Shown: piece after piece, positions 52,980 to 62,131 of the stretch
Layout of the letters: each line of letters opens with the position of its first letter
Position numbering within the stretch: the first letter of the stretch is position 1
Assembly (NCBI GenBank): GCA_002494885.1
Contig: DACV01000003.1
Span: forward strand, 213,165 to 277,164
Direction: 5' to 3'
DNA from: Methanobacterium sp. UBA44
Lineage (GTDB): Archaea; Methanobacteriota; Methanobacteria; Methanobacteriales; Methanobacteriaceae
DNA: 64,000 nt
Made by a program: the position numbers and the translations under genes
The notes under the pieces: model-generated
What the model was told of the DNA's origin: nothing
The model's database searches: none
What the model saw: the letters and a program-made list of their open reading frames with translations, nothing else

Positions 52980-53372
52980 ATGGATGATAGTAATATATTC
53001 AAAATTGCATTAATTACAACGATTTTAGGGCTTTCAGGAATGCTACTTCTTGCAGATAACGTAATGCCCCATGAAGTAAAGATAAAAAACATCGATAAGA
53101 GCATGTTGGATGCCGATATAATGATCGAAGGAGTTGTTACTAAAATAGATAAATCATCAGGAAGTAATACTTATTTTATGCAAATAATGGATGATACTGG
53201 CAAAATCACCGCCGTAATTTTCCCTAATACCATAATGGATATTGAAAAAACCAGTTTAAATGTAAATTCATTTAAAACCCATAGAATTAAGATGACTGGA
53301 AAAGTTACCAGCTACAATGGGAATTTAGAGATTATTTTAAAGGATGCATCCTCAATAAAAGTAATTGCATAA
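52980..53372 (+). CDS. Membrane-anchored OB-fold protein
   Basis: The 130-residue product has one N-terminal membrane helix (IALITTILGLSGMLLL) and then an OB fold of nucleic-acid or protein binding type: ADIMIEGVVTKIDKSSGSNT YFMQIMDDTGKITAVIFP, VNSFKTHRIKMTGKVTSYNG and LEIILKDASSI. It resembles secreted or anchored tRNA-anticodon-like OB folds. Partner unknown. It is tail-to-tail with the glycosyltransferase gene. Confidence 0.75.
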   Translation: MDDSNIFKIALITTILGLSGMLLLADNVMPHEVKIKNIDKSMLDADIMIEGVVTKIDKSSGSNTYFMQIMDDTGKITAVIFPNTIMDIEKTSLNVNSFKTHRIKMTGKVTSYNGNLEIILKDASSIKVIA

Positions 53373-53382
53373 TGTTGATAAC

Positions 53383-54093
53383 TCATTCCCCAGTCAAAAT
53401 AAAGTATGGATTAAAAATCTGGTTGTTTCTTATCCTCCGGATAAAAAGATTGACAATAAAGAGCAGATATCTTAAAACGTGAATTTTGGAAACATATGAT
53501 TTCTCCAGCCCATATATGCTTGGAATGGGGATCTCTACAATTTCTATGTTATTTTTAGACGCTATATAAAGCATTTCAGATTCATAAACGTAATCATCAT
53601 ATTTTATATCTAAAAAAAGACCTGATGCATTTGCAGATAAAGCCCTAAACCCGCTCTGACTATCTGTGAGTTCATATCCTGTTACATATCTAATGAGTTT
53701 TGTTGTAATCTTATTGGAAAGTCTCCTCTGGACAGGCATATTTTCAGGATTTCCATCTTTAAATCTCGAACCAAGAACCATCCCAAAATCATTAATATAG
53801 GATGCTAATAATGGAATATGTTCCGGATTATGCTGTCCATCTCCATCAATTAAGATAATGACATTATAATCATATTTTGATGCATTTTTAAGCCCTGATT
53901 TAATTGCAGCCCCTTTGCCTAAATTTTTATCGTGTTTAATAACTCTGGCGCCAGCATCAATAGCTCTTTTTGACGTATGATCCTGAGAACCATCATTAAC
54001 CACCATAACATCTGAATATTTTAATGCTCCTTTTACAACATTCTCGATGGCATTTTCCTCATTATAGGCAGGGATAATAGTAATAATCTTCAT
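53383..54093 (-). CDS. Family 2 glycosyltransferase, dolichyl-phosphate-type
   Basis: I start at ATG 54091-54093, with AAGGAG six bases upstream; an earlier in-frame start at 54126 has no site. The 236 residues read IITIIPAYNEENAIENVVKG, VMVVNDGSQDHTSKRAIDAG, VIILIDGDGQHNPEHIPLLA, and GSRFKDGNPE, so the GT-A fold and DxD (DGDGQ) are intact, and RYVTGYELTDSQSGFRALS is the acceptor region. It probably transfers a sugar to a polyprenol phosphate. Confidence 0.88.
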   Translation of the reverse strand: MKIITIIPAYNEENAIENVVKGALKYSDVMVVNDGSQDHTSKRAIDAGARVIKHDKNLGKGAAIKSGLKNASKYDYNVIILIDGDGQHNPEHIPLLASYINDFGMVLGSRFKDGNPENMPVQRRLSNKITTKLIRYVTGYELTDSQSGFRALSANASGLFLDIKYDDYVYESEMLYIASKNNIEIVEIPIPSIYGLEKSYVSKIHVLRYLLFIVNLFIRRIRNNQIFNPYFILTGE

Positions 54094-54428
54094 TTTAACT
54101 CCTTTTAATCCATAATAGTTTAACATTACATATATGTTTTTATAAATTATGAATTTTCTAACACATTTTTACCCATTCTAAAGAACATTTTATACTTGAA
54201 ACAAAAATTTTATGATAATTAAGAATTTGAAAAATCTCATTAATTAGAAATCTTACAACTGACACTAATCTGGTAAATAAATGTAATTCATAATCATAAT
54301 GAATATCCTTTAATTGTTGGGCTAATCTTGCTTTTTCAAACCAATTTATCAAAATAATCACTAAAAAGTATTTGTGCTTGAAAACTCAATATCAGTAATT
54401 AAATATAATTATTAAATCGGTGAAAATT

Positions 54429-55778
54429 ATGAAAAAATTATTTGGAACATTTGGAGTTAGAAGAGTTGCTAATACAGAATTAACGCCGGAATTTGCGTCA
54501 AAACTTGCTGCATCCTATGGAAGCCTGATTAAAGGTAAAGTTGCAGTAGGCGGAGACACCAGAACCACCACAGAAATGATAAAACATGCTGTTATTTCTG
54601 GATTATTATCTTCAGGCTGCGATGTTGTAGATCTTGGATTTTTACCCACCCCTACAGTACAATATGCTGTTAGAAATTATTATGATGGCGGAGTGATAAT
54701 AACCGCTTCCCACAATCCTCCAAAATACAACGGAATCAAACTTGTCGATTCTGATGGAATAGGAACTCCAGATGAAATGGAGATAGAAATAGAAAAGCTG
54801 TTTTTTAACGATAATCCAGATAGAATATCCTGGAACGAGATTGGAGATGTAGAGACCAACTCAGGATTACTTGAAGAGTACATTGACAATGTTATAGCCC
54901 GAGTGGATGCAGAGGCAATAAAAAATGTCAATTTAAAGGTGATTGTAGACTGCGGAAGTGGAGCAGCATGTTTTACAACCCCTTTTTTGCTCAGAAAATT
55001 GGGATGTGAAGTTATTACTATGAACTGCCAGCCTGATGGCTTTTTCCCAGGAAGAAACCCCGAGCCAACTGAACCAAATCTCAAAGAGCTTATTGAAGTT
55101 GTTAAAGCCACCGGTGCAGATCTTGGTGTTGCCCATGATGGTGATGCAGACCGTACAATCTGTATTGATGAGGAAGGAAACTTTGTTTTCGGCGATAAAT
55201 CATTTGCGCTTGTTGAAAAATATATGTTAAAAGAAAACAATGGGGGATTAATTGTTACAACCGTTGCCACATCCTCTGCAATTTACGATATAGCCAATGA
55301 ATATAATGGAGAAGTTATAGCAACAAAAGTTGGTGATTTAATTGTTGCAAGGGAATTAAAAGATAAAAACGGCCTATTTGGTGGTGAAGAAAACGGAGGA
55401 TTAATATTCCCTGATTTTGTTTATGGAAGAGACGCTGCACTTTCTACCGCCAAAATTATTGAAATAATTGCAAAAACTGGAAAGCCCCTCTCCAGACTTA
55501 TAGAAGAATTACCTGTATATTATTCTGAAAAAATGAAAATAGAATGTCCTGACGAGCTTAAACAGGAAGTAATGCAGAAAATAGCTGAAGAAACCAGAGA
55601 ATTTGAAGTGGATACCACAGATGGAGTCAAAATAATTAAAGACGAAGGATGGGTTATAATAAGGCCTTCTGGAACAGAACCAATCTTTAGATGTTTTGCT
55701 GAGGCAAAAACCCTAAAAGAAGCTAAAAAAATGGCTGAATGGGGAATTTCCCTTGTAAAAAAATATTTAAATCAATGA
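54429..55778 (+). CDS. glmM: Phosphoglucosamine/phosphohexomutase family enzyme
   Basis: I start at ATG 54429-54431 with GGTGA 5-9 bases upstream; GTG 54420 overlaps the site. The 449-residue protein has the active-site serine in ITASHNPPKYNGIKLVDSDG (residue about 96), the metal loop GVAHDGDADRTICIDEEG, the sugar loop EENGG, and the phosphate-binding loop VIIRPSGTEPIFRCFAEA. The family interconverts hexosamine or hexose 6- and 1-phosphates for wall and glycan precursors. Choice between GlmM and phosphomannomutase is uncertain. Confidence 0.88.
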   Translation: MKKLFGTFGVRRVANTELTPEFASKLAASYGSLIKGKVAVGGDTRTTTEMIKHAVISGLLSSGCDVVDLGFLPTPTVQYAVRNYYDGGVIITASHNPPKYNGIKLVDSDGIGTPDEMEIEIEKLFFNDNPDRISWNEIGDVETNSGLLEEYIDNVIARVDAEAIKNVNLKVIVDCGSGAACFTTPFLLRKLGCEVITMNCQPDGFFPGRNPEPTEPNLKELIEVVKATGADLGVAHDGDADRTICIDEEGNFVFGDKSFALVEKYMLKENNGGLIVTTVATSSAIYDIANEYNGEVIATKVGDLIVARELKDKNGLFGGEENGGLIFPDFVYGRDAALSTAKIIEIIAKTGKPLSRLIEELPVYYSEKMKIECPDELKQEVMQKIAEETREFEVDTTDGVKIIKDEGWVIIRPSGTEPIFRCFAEAKTLKEAKKMAEWGISLVKKYLNQ

Positions 55779-55989
55779 AATCCTTGTTATTTTTAAAATA
55801 AGCATGGGTGGAAGAATACCCTACAAAATCTTTTTAATCTTTCCTTTTTTTGATTTTTCTGGTTTAATCCAGATTTATCTTAGGTCTGATTTTTAGATAT
55901 TTGTATCAGGATACTCTTCCAGATAGTATTATGATCATCATCCTATAAATATTTTATTATTTAATATTAAAAAAATAATATTTTTATAT

Positions 55990-56154
55990 TCATTTATAAA
56001 AACCATAAAATTCAGCGCAGTAAGCACATAAAGGATATTTACCCTGCCTGTAATAACTATCATCATCTGCATTGATATTGAATTTCTTATGGCAGATGAA
56101 ACATACCTCTATTTTTTCCCCTTTACCATTATCTTTAGAATCTATTTTTCTCAC
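55990..56154 (-). CDS. Small zinc-finger protein, GTG start
   Basis: A 54-residue ORF starting at GTG 56152-56154: RKIDSKDNGKGEKIEVCFIC, HKKFNINADDDSYYRQGKYP, LCAYCAEFYGFYK. Two CxxC pairs, CFIC and CAYC, form a zinc finger. The GTG overlaps an AAAGGTGA that may itself serve as ribosome site for a different start. The coding call is moderate: length and motif fit other small zinc-finger genes in this window. Confidence 0.55.
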   Translation of the reverse strand: MRKIDSKDNGKGEKIEVCFICHKKFNINADDDSYYRQGKYPLCAYCAEFYGFYK

Positions 56155-56297
56155 CTTTAAATTTGTATTAAGCTCATTTAAATGTTTATATAAAAATTTT
56201 CTTTATGATAGTATTTTTGTCTTTATATCTTTTAAGTTTTAAAAATAAATGGGGAAAAACGAAAAATACAATATTAACTTATTACCACAATTCAACC

Positions 56298-56864
56298 ATG
56301 AAAAAAAGAAAAATTGCATGGGGAATAACTGGTAGTGGTGACAAATTAGAAAATACAGTGGATATTCTAAAACAGATAAAAGAAGAATACGAAGATGAAT
56401 TTGATATCAGAGTATACGTATCAAAAGCTGGAGACCAGGTATTAAAGTACTATGGACTTTTTAAACCAATGACTGTGGATTATGAAAAGTTATGGGTTGA
56501 AGTAAACGCTAATGCACCATTTTTAGCAGGACAGATACAACTTGGATCCTTTGAATTCATGTTAATTGCACCAGCTACCTCAAATACTGTTGCAAAAATA
56601 TCACTGCGGATAGGTGATTCATTACTTACCAATGCTGCAATTATGGCCCAAAAAGCAGATGTTCCTGTTTATATAATGCCATCTGATGTTGAAGAAGGAA
56701 CCACACTTACCCAGCTTCCTGATGGGAGTGACCTTAAACTAACTATAAGAAAAGAAGACGTGGAACATGTACAAAAAATAGAAGGAATGGAAAATACTTA
56801 TATTCTAAAGAATCCAGAGGATATTTTAGATGTTTTTAAGAAACACTCCCAATTAAAAAAATAA
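56298..56864 (+). CDS. afpA: Archaeoflavoprotein (AfpA-like), flavin-binding
   Basis: I start at ATG 56298-56300; the frame upstream to 56205 is AT-rich and lacks a site. The 188-residue protein reads KIAWGITGSGDKLENTVDIL, the flavoprotein (HFCD) fold, with VRVYVSKAGDQVLKYYGL nearby, GQIQLGSFEFMLIAPATSNT VAKISLRIGDSLLTNAAIMA, and DVPVYIMPSDVEEG. AfpA binds FMN and takes electrons from ferredoxin in Archaeoglobus. The gene has no obvious operon partner. Confidence 0.82.
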   Translation: MKKRKIAWGITGSGDKLENTVDILKQIKEEYEDEFDIRVYVSKAGDQVLKYYGLFKPMTVDYEKLWVEVNANAPFLAGQIQLGSFEFMLIAPATSNTVAKISLRIGDSLLTNAAIMAQKADVPVYIMPSDVEEGTTLTQLPDGSDLKLTIRKEDVEHVQKIEGMENTYILKNPEDILDVFKKHSQLKK

Positions 56865-56869
56865 ATGTA

Positions 56870-57202
56870 TTATAATGGTGCAGCATCTCTTACCTGTAAT
56901 GTAACTTTGAAAGTGTACCCAGAACTCTCTTTATCCTCGGCAAGAGGAGATATTCCCCTAAAATAATGATTCCATCGGGCGCCAGAGTCTGCAATATCAA
57001 TTCCAATGCCTTCCATATCATTAGCATCTGAGAAAAAGGCGTAAGCATCGGTCAATTCTTCTCTTGGAGCCCTGAAGTTAATTTCCACCACTCCACCAGT
57101 TCTATTTACAAATTTAACATAATCCTCTTTTATTCTGGTAATATCTTTTTCTTCATTTTGCATTCCAGTATCCCTTATAAACACAATATTTGATTCATCC
57201 AT
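56870..57202 (-). CDS. Uncharacterised small acidic protein
   Basis: The 110 residues (MDESNIVFIRDTGMQNEEKD ...) contain GGVVEINFRAPREELTDAYA and GIGIDIADSGARWNHYFRGI, then TFKVTLQVRDAAPL. A beta-rich single-domain protein of no recognised family. The codon pattern and a GAGGTTG site before the ATG support a real gene. It ends 5 bp from the archaeoflavoprotein stop. Confidence 0.6.
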   Translation of the reverse strand: MDESNIVFIRDTGMQNEEKDITRIKEDYVKFVNRTGGVVEINFRAPREELTDAYAFFSDANDMEGIGIDIADSGARWNHYFRGISPLAEDKESSGYTFKVTLQVRDAAPL

Positions 57203-57334
57203 AAAACAACCTCACTTTACTATGTTAATAAATTTGAGGATGAAAGTATAAACTTTTTTCTATGAATTTTCTATTCTCAATTTAAATAGGGTTATAGAAT
57301 ATCAGACCATTTATTCCAATTCCCTATGATTAAA

Positions 57335-57823
57335 TTAAAATTTGTATCCAAATTGTCGAAGTAAAGCCCTTCTTTCTTCCTCCTCTTCGCTGCTTTCAAT
57401 TCCTTTAGGGCTTGAACCATCAATTACACCCATTATTCCCCTTCCAAGTTCTGTACTGGCAATTATTACATGAACGGGATTTGCAGTAGCACAATAGATG
57501 TTTACAACTTCAGGAACACTTATTATTCGCTGTAAAACATTAATTGGGAAGGCATTTTTAAGAAATATTAAAAATGAATGGCCGCACCCAATTTCAAACA
57601 TTTTATCTGCAGCTAATTTAATTAATTCTTCATTATTACCTGTTTTGCGAACAAGACATGCTCCTGAAGCTTCACAAAACGCAAGACCAAATTCTGCCCC
57701 GGGTACTGTATTAACAACTGCTTCATAAAGATCTTCCACTGTTTTAATGAAATGACTCTGCCCTAAAATCAAGTTACAATCTTCTGGAGCTTCTAATTTA
57801 ACAATATAATTCTTTATCTCCAT
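57335..57823 (-). CDS. Adenosine-specific kinase family protein (DUF355/PF04008)
   Basis: I start at the second ATG (57821-57823), with AAGGGG about 9 bases upstream; the first ATG overlaps it. The 162 residues show NYIVKLEAPEDCNLILGQSH F, IKTVEDLYEAVVNTVPGAEF GLAFCEASG, LVRKTGN, GHSFLIFLKNAFPINVL, and ATANPVHVIIA-ELGRGIMGVIDG. This matches the family described as an adenosine-specific kinase in Pyrobaculum. The exact role in methanogens is not settled. Confidence 0.85.
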   Translation of the reverse strand: MEIKNYIVKLEAPEDCNLILGQSHFIKTVEDLYEAVVNTVPGAEFGLAFCEASGACLVRKTGNNEELIKLAADKMFEIGCGHSFLIFLKNAFPINVLQRIISVPEVVNIYCATANPVHVIIASTELGRGIMGVIDGSSPKGIESSEEEEERRALLRQFGYKF

Positions 57824-57886
57824 AATAACCATCCCCTTAGTTAATAATTAATACTTTAAATTTTAAATATTTTAATGGTGTTAAAT

Positions 57887-58459
57887 ATGAAAAAGTCAAT
57901 AGGTGCAAAAACAATTTTATATCCAACCCCTGTCTTCATAATTGGGTCATATGACAAATATGGAAAGCCAAATGCCATGAATGCTGCCTGGGGAGGGATT
58001 TCAAGTTCTGTTCCTCCGTGCGTTTCTATCTCATTAAGAGAAGCCACATATACTCACGGAAATATAATTGAAAATAAAGCTTTTACCATAAATATCCCTT
58101 CTGAAGAATATATTAAAGAAGCTGATTACTTTGGGATTGTTTCAGGGAGAAATGAAGATAAATTTGCTGTTTCAGGCTTAACTCCCCTTAAAAGCACTCT
58201 TGTAAATGCGCCATATATCGAAGAATTCCCTCTGACTTTAGAATGCAAACTGGTGAACATACTTGAGCTTGGATTACACACCCACTTTACTGGCGAAATA
58301 CTGGATGTTAAAGTGAATGAGGATCTAATGGACAGTAATAAAAATCCCAGTATCGAGAAAATAAAGCCTTTCTTATATGATCCATCATTTAGATCATATT
58401 ATGGGATTGGAAAGCCCCTTGGAAAGGCCTTCTCTATTGGAAAAGAATTAAAAAGTTAA
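57887..58459 (+). CDS. Flavin reductase-like (flavoredoxin) protein
   Basis: I start at ATG 57887-57889 with GGTG upstream, giving 190 residues. The protein shows YPTPVFIIGSYDKYGKPNAMNAAWGG, VPPCVSISLREATYTHGNII, FTINIPSEEYIKEADYFGIV SGRNEDKFA, and HTHFTGEILDVKVNED. It is an FMN-binding split-barrel, as in flavoredoxins, which reduce flavin or disulfides. Divergent from the adenosine-specific-kinase-like gene. Confidence 0.85.
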   Translation: MKKSIGAKTILYPTPVFIIGSYDKYGKPNAMNAAWGGISSSVPPCVSISLREATYTHGNIIENKAFTINIPSEEYIKEADYFGIVSGRNEDKFAVSGLTPLKSTLVNAPYIEEFPLTLECKLVNILELGLHTHFTGEILDVKVNEDLMDSNKNPSIEKIKPFLYDPSFRSYYGIGKPLGKAFSIGKELKS

Positions 58460-58904
58460 TTTACATATGTTCAGTACTCCATTACAAAAACAAAAAGGAA
58501 GCGACTTTAGTATCCAGCTAAAATAAACCCTTAAAAAGGCATTATTTCATTAAATCCGTTTTATATTTCTTTTTTTTTGATTTAGAGTTTAAATAACAGG
58601 AAATTGTATTTACAGATTTATTAACAAATTTACAAGCCATTGAAAAATGTTTATTTTCCTAAAATAGGCCTATTATGAACTTATTTCTTTAAAATGGCAA
58701 CTGATAAATATTAGCCTCTGCATGGAATTTTGAAACCTTCTGAATGAGTTTTAAATATAAAAATAAGTTTAAAAAAGAGGATTTTCACAATTTTAAACCA
58801 AAAAATTTATATATCCTGTGAAAACGAACATTATTTTGTTCAGAAATTATAGAGAGTTCCTGATTATTGGTAGTTAATATTAATAATATAGGAAATCTTA
58901 ACTG
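58460..58904. other. Intergenic promoter region of the surface protein gene
   Basis: No gene seen. The right half carries a TATA element TTTATATA (58806-58813), so transcription would start near 58838 and leave a leader of about 65 bases. The rest is AT-rich, with no hairpin that I consider significant. Confidence 0.5.
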
Positions 58905-61184
58905 GTGGTTTCTGGACACGGAGGCGGTACAATTTCAAAGAGAATGCTTCTAGCAATGATAATCGTTATTAATGTGTCGTTGCTAAGTTTAGGCGATATA
59001 TCTGCCACTACAAACAATTTAGACGAAATAGAATCCAATATAACCCATGAAACATCCAGTTATAATAATAATAATAATTCACAAAATGACACTGATACTC
59101 AACTAAACAATTCAAGTAATAATTCAGGAAATACTAGTTCTAATACTGTAATCATCCATAATATAACTGAAGCTGCAGGTGAAGAAGATGCTTACTCCAA
59201 TGTACACGGTATCTGGCTAACCACTTCCAATGTAAATACTGTAGACATAGATGCACTGATAAAAGCCAACATAACCGATATATTTGTTAAAACTAACCGA
59301 ATTTCTGACCCTACATATAATAGCATTTTAAATACAATTTTAGCAAAGGTTAACGGTACATCTTTAAGAATTCATGCATGGATAACCTGCTTTAAAGATG
59401 CTAATGACAAATGGATAGATCCACAGGGAAAATACAGCTATCAGGTCTCAGTGCCCTATACAGCAACTGTTTCAACAGCTTATAAAGTATGGTACAAAGG
59501 TTATACCTACAAAACGTATAAAGTAAAGGTCAAAAAATGGTACAAGACAAAATACAAATATAGAGGTAAATGGAGAACCAAATGGAAATACACATGGACC
59601 TACAAAACCAAATACAAGAAAGTATACGACTGGAAATATAAATGGGCGTATAAAACCAGTTATGTGACAAAATACAGATCTGAAACAAAGTATGGATACA
59701 GCAGCGCATATAAAGACACTCTACTCAGTTTTATATCCAATATAACCACTAATTACAACATAGATGGAGTCCATCTTGACTACATTCGATATTCTGGATC
59801 AGGCACCAATGCAGCCTACTTAAATCCAGGAGGAACAGAAACAATAACCTCATTTGTAGCTAATGTAACCAGTACAGTAAATGCAATTAAGCCAAAAATA
59901 GCAGTTTCAGCTGCTTTGATGCCAGAAGGATCAATGAACGCAAAGTATTACGGACAGAACTACACTCAACTTTCACAATATCTCGATTTCTTAGTTCCAA
60001 TGGTTTACAAGGGAAATTATAACCAGAGCGCATACTGGATCGGTCAAACAGTTAAATACATTGTTGATAATTCAAATGGAAAGCCGGTTGTAGCAGGACT
60101 TCAAACATACGAATCAGACGAGAATACCACACCAATTCAAGCTGCAGAATTACAGAATGACATTGATACAGCAATTGCAAATGGATCTTCGGGATATGCA
60201 TTGTTTAGATACGGTTTAATTAATAGTACATACATGCCTATTAAGGAAAGCCTTGTAGAAAGTAGCGGTGATTCTGAAATTACATTAGCACAGATTCAAG
60301 CAGCAGCAACAAGTGTAAAATCATACATAGAAATAAACCACAAGTTACCAAGCTCAGTGACAGTAGGAACAGCTCAAATAAAAGTACCACAGTTTTTACA
60401 GTTACTTGTAAAAGGTCTGCTACAAATTCAAAGTGGAACAGTTACATCAATGACTCCAGAAGATATAAACGCCCCTTCAAACCCAAATGGAAGCTATATA
60501 TATGGAAACATAGCTCTTTCAGAATATTTAAGCATGGCTGAAAAGATCAAAAGTTACATGGACTTGAATGAAATTGCTCCTAACTACAGTACAAGCTCTT
60601 TAGGAAACATTCAGTATTCAGATCTTGTCTATGTATATTCTAAAATAATGAACTTCTACGGTGCAGAAAGCAGATTACCTGATTACGTTACAGTAGATAC
60701 ATCAATCGCAAATACAGACATACCATCAGATTTAAATCCATACCTTGCAACAACTACAAACTGTCAGGTCACTGATTCAAACATTAAAACACTGGCAGCA
60801 TCAATTACTAAAGGACTGACTTCAAGCTATGATAAGGCAGCGGCCATATTCAACTGGGTAAGGGACAACATCGGTTATTCCTTTTACTACAACACAAAAT
60901 ATGGTGCAGTGGAAACTTTAAATGCAAAAACTGGAAACTGCGTTGATACAACCCATCTTTTAATTGCCCTGGAAAGAGCAGTTGGAATTGTTGCAAAGTA
61001 CGTGCACGTTACAGCTACATTTACCAGCGGTAATGTATATGGTCACGTCTATGCAAATGTTTGGGTAAACGGCCAATGGTATTCTGCAGATGCAACAAGC
61101 TCCAGTAACACGTTTGGGGTTATAAAGAATTGGAACATAGCAACTTGCACATTAAAAGGAATATATGCTTCACTGCCGTTTTAG
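58905..61184 (+). CDS. Secreted wall-associated protein: glycoside-hydrolase-like domain, two pseudomurein-binding repeats, transglutaminase-like domain
   Basis: The 759 residues have an N-terminal signal region (MLLAMIIVINVSLLSLGDIS), then an Asn/Ser/Thr-rich stretch (about 45-85). A (beta/alpha) hydrolase-like domain spans about 95-450 (VHGIWLTTSNV, DGVHLDYIRYS, LDFLVPMVYKGN). It is interrupted at about 194-268 by a Lys/Tyr/Trp-rich insert. Two pseudomurein-binding repeats follow (about 456-510, 533-595). The end (about 629-759) is a transglutaminase fold with likely triad Cys679 (GNCVDT), His714 and Asp729. A role in cutting or remodelling pseudomurein fits the domains. GTG start; ATG 58944 is an alternative. 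Confidence 0.85.
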   Translation: MVSGHGGGTISKRMLLAMIIVINVSLLSLGDISATTNNLDEIESNITHETSSYNNNNNSQNDTDTQLNNSSNNSGNTSSNTVIIHNITEAAGEEDAYSNVHGIWLTTSNVNTVDIDALIKANITDIFVKTNRISDPTYNSILNTILAKVNGTSLRIHAWITCFKDANDKWIDPQGKYSYQVSVPYTATVSTAYKVWYKGYTYKTYKVKVKKWYKTKYKYRGKWRTKWKYTWTYKTKYKKVYDWKYKWAYKTSYVTKYRSETKYGYSSAYKDTLLSFISNITTNYNIDGVHLDYIRYSGSGTNAAYLNPGGTETITSFVANVTSTVNAIKPKIAVSAALMPEGSMNAKYYGQNYTQLSQYLDFLVPMVYKGNYNQSAYWIGQTVKYIVDNSNGKPVVAGLQTYESDENTTPIQAAELQNDIDTAIANGSSGYALFRYGLINSTYMPIKESLVESSGDSEITLAQIQAAATSVKSYIEINHKLPSSVTVGTAQIKVPQFLQLLVKGLLQIQSGTVTSMTPEDINAPSNPNGSYIYGNIALSEYLSMAEKIKSYMDLNEIAPNYSTSSLGNIQYSDLVYVYSKIMNFYGAESRLPDYVTVDTSIANTDIPSDLNPYLATTTNCQVTDSNIKTLAASITKGLTSSYDKAAAIFNWVRDNIGYSFYYNTKYGAVETLNAKTGNCVDTTHLLIALERAVGIVAKYVHVTATFTSGNVYGHVYANVWVNGQWYSADATSSSNTFGVIKNWNIATCTLKGIYASLPF

Positions 61185-61424
61185 GCGAAAGCATATTTTT
61201 ATTTATTTTTAGATTAATATCCAGTAAACAGGTTTTTATTTTTTGATCATCACCCGTAAATACCAGTAAAATATAAATCATCATTAATAATCATGACAAA
61301 TTAATGTGTAAAGATATACCATTTTCGACATACTACAACACAACATTCTTATTATTCCACAGATAACTGCAAACCACATCCAAAAACCGATGCAATAGTT
61401 TGCAGAAACTAAGAAGGTGTCGAA

Positions 61425-61819
61425 ATGACCAAAAGACCAATAATTAAACTCAAAGAAAAACATCCAGAGCTAGTAAAACAAATATTAGAAGATCCAGAGC
61501 TCAAAAAATATCTTACAAACCGTAGTGAAATATTAAAACCCCAAACCAAAACCAGGTATGTAAATACTATAGAAAAATATACATTAAAAATATGGATAAA
61601 CTGTCTATAGAAGATATTGAGACTAAAGTAATGGTAGATGAAAATTATCAGAGATTAGATGAAGCAGAAAAAGAAATCAAAAAATTAAAAGCCTTATTAA
61701 ATCAAAGAGAAGAGAAACTTATAGAAGCAGGAGTAAACTTGAAAACACTTGATATAGGAAATATAAGCGACCAAATATATGAACAAGTCTTAAAAAAGCT
61801 TACTAACGCTTCTGAATAA
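61425..61819 (+). pseudogene. Tyrosine recombinase remnant (N- and C-terminal pieces)
   Basis: The first piece (61425-61610) resembles the N-terminus of archaeal XerA-like recombinases: KHPELVKQILEDPELKKYLT and PQTKTRYVNTIEKYT. The second piece (61592-61819) is a coiled tail (DEAEKEIKKLKALLNQREEK) of the kind seen at recombinase C-termini. No catalytic domain (R-H-R-Y) is left between them. I read it as an internally deleted integrase. A small inverted repeat CTGCAAAC/GTTTGCAG (61367-61405) lies just upstream. Confidence 0.5.
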
Positions 61820-62131
61820 TTTATTTTTTAATTGTTACTGTAAAAATAAGTGGGGATTTGATTTTTGAAATTTTTCCTGAAATTTTAAGCACACATTAAT
61901 TATAACAGATGGAACTATAATAACAAAAGCTATGCAATAAAATAGCAGATAATTGAAGCTTCCTACAATATACTTAGAGCAAATATGAAAAATTAATTCT
62001 TCCTGGAAGTTGATAGAAATACTAGCATGCATAATTACGTAATTTTCGTTTAATTTGATTTAACTGCATTAAAGTATTAAAGATGTTTTATGCAACATTT
62101 GCATCATAATATCGCAGCTAATCAAATTAAA
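61820..62131. other. Non-coding stretch between recombinase remnant and ATPase
   Basis: AT-rich, with no gene, repeat or RNA that I can support. It may be a terminator region for the minus-strand ATPase. Confidence 0.4.

Noticed and set aside
54158..54361. 67-codon minus-strand ORF between glycosyltransferase and mutase genes
   Set aside because: No ribosome site, odd composition and no motif. It probably is not a gene.
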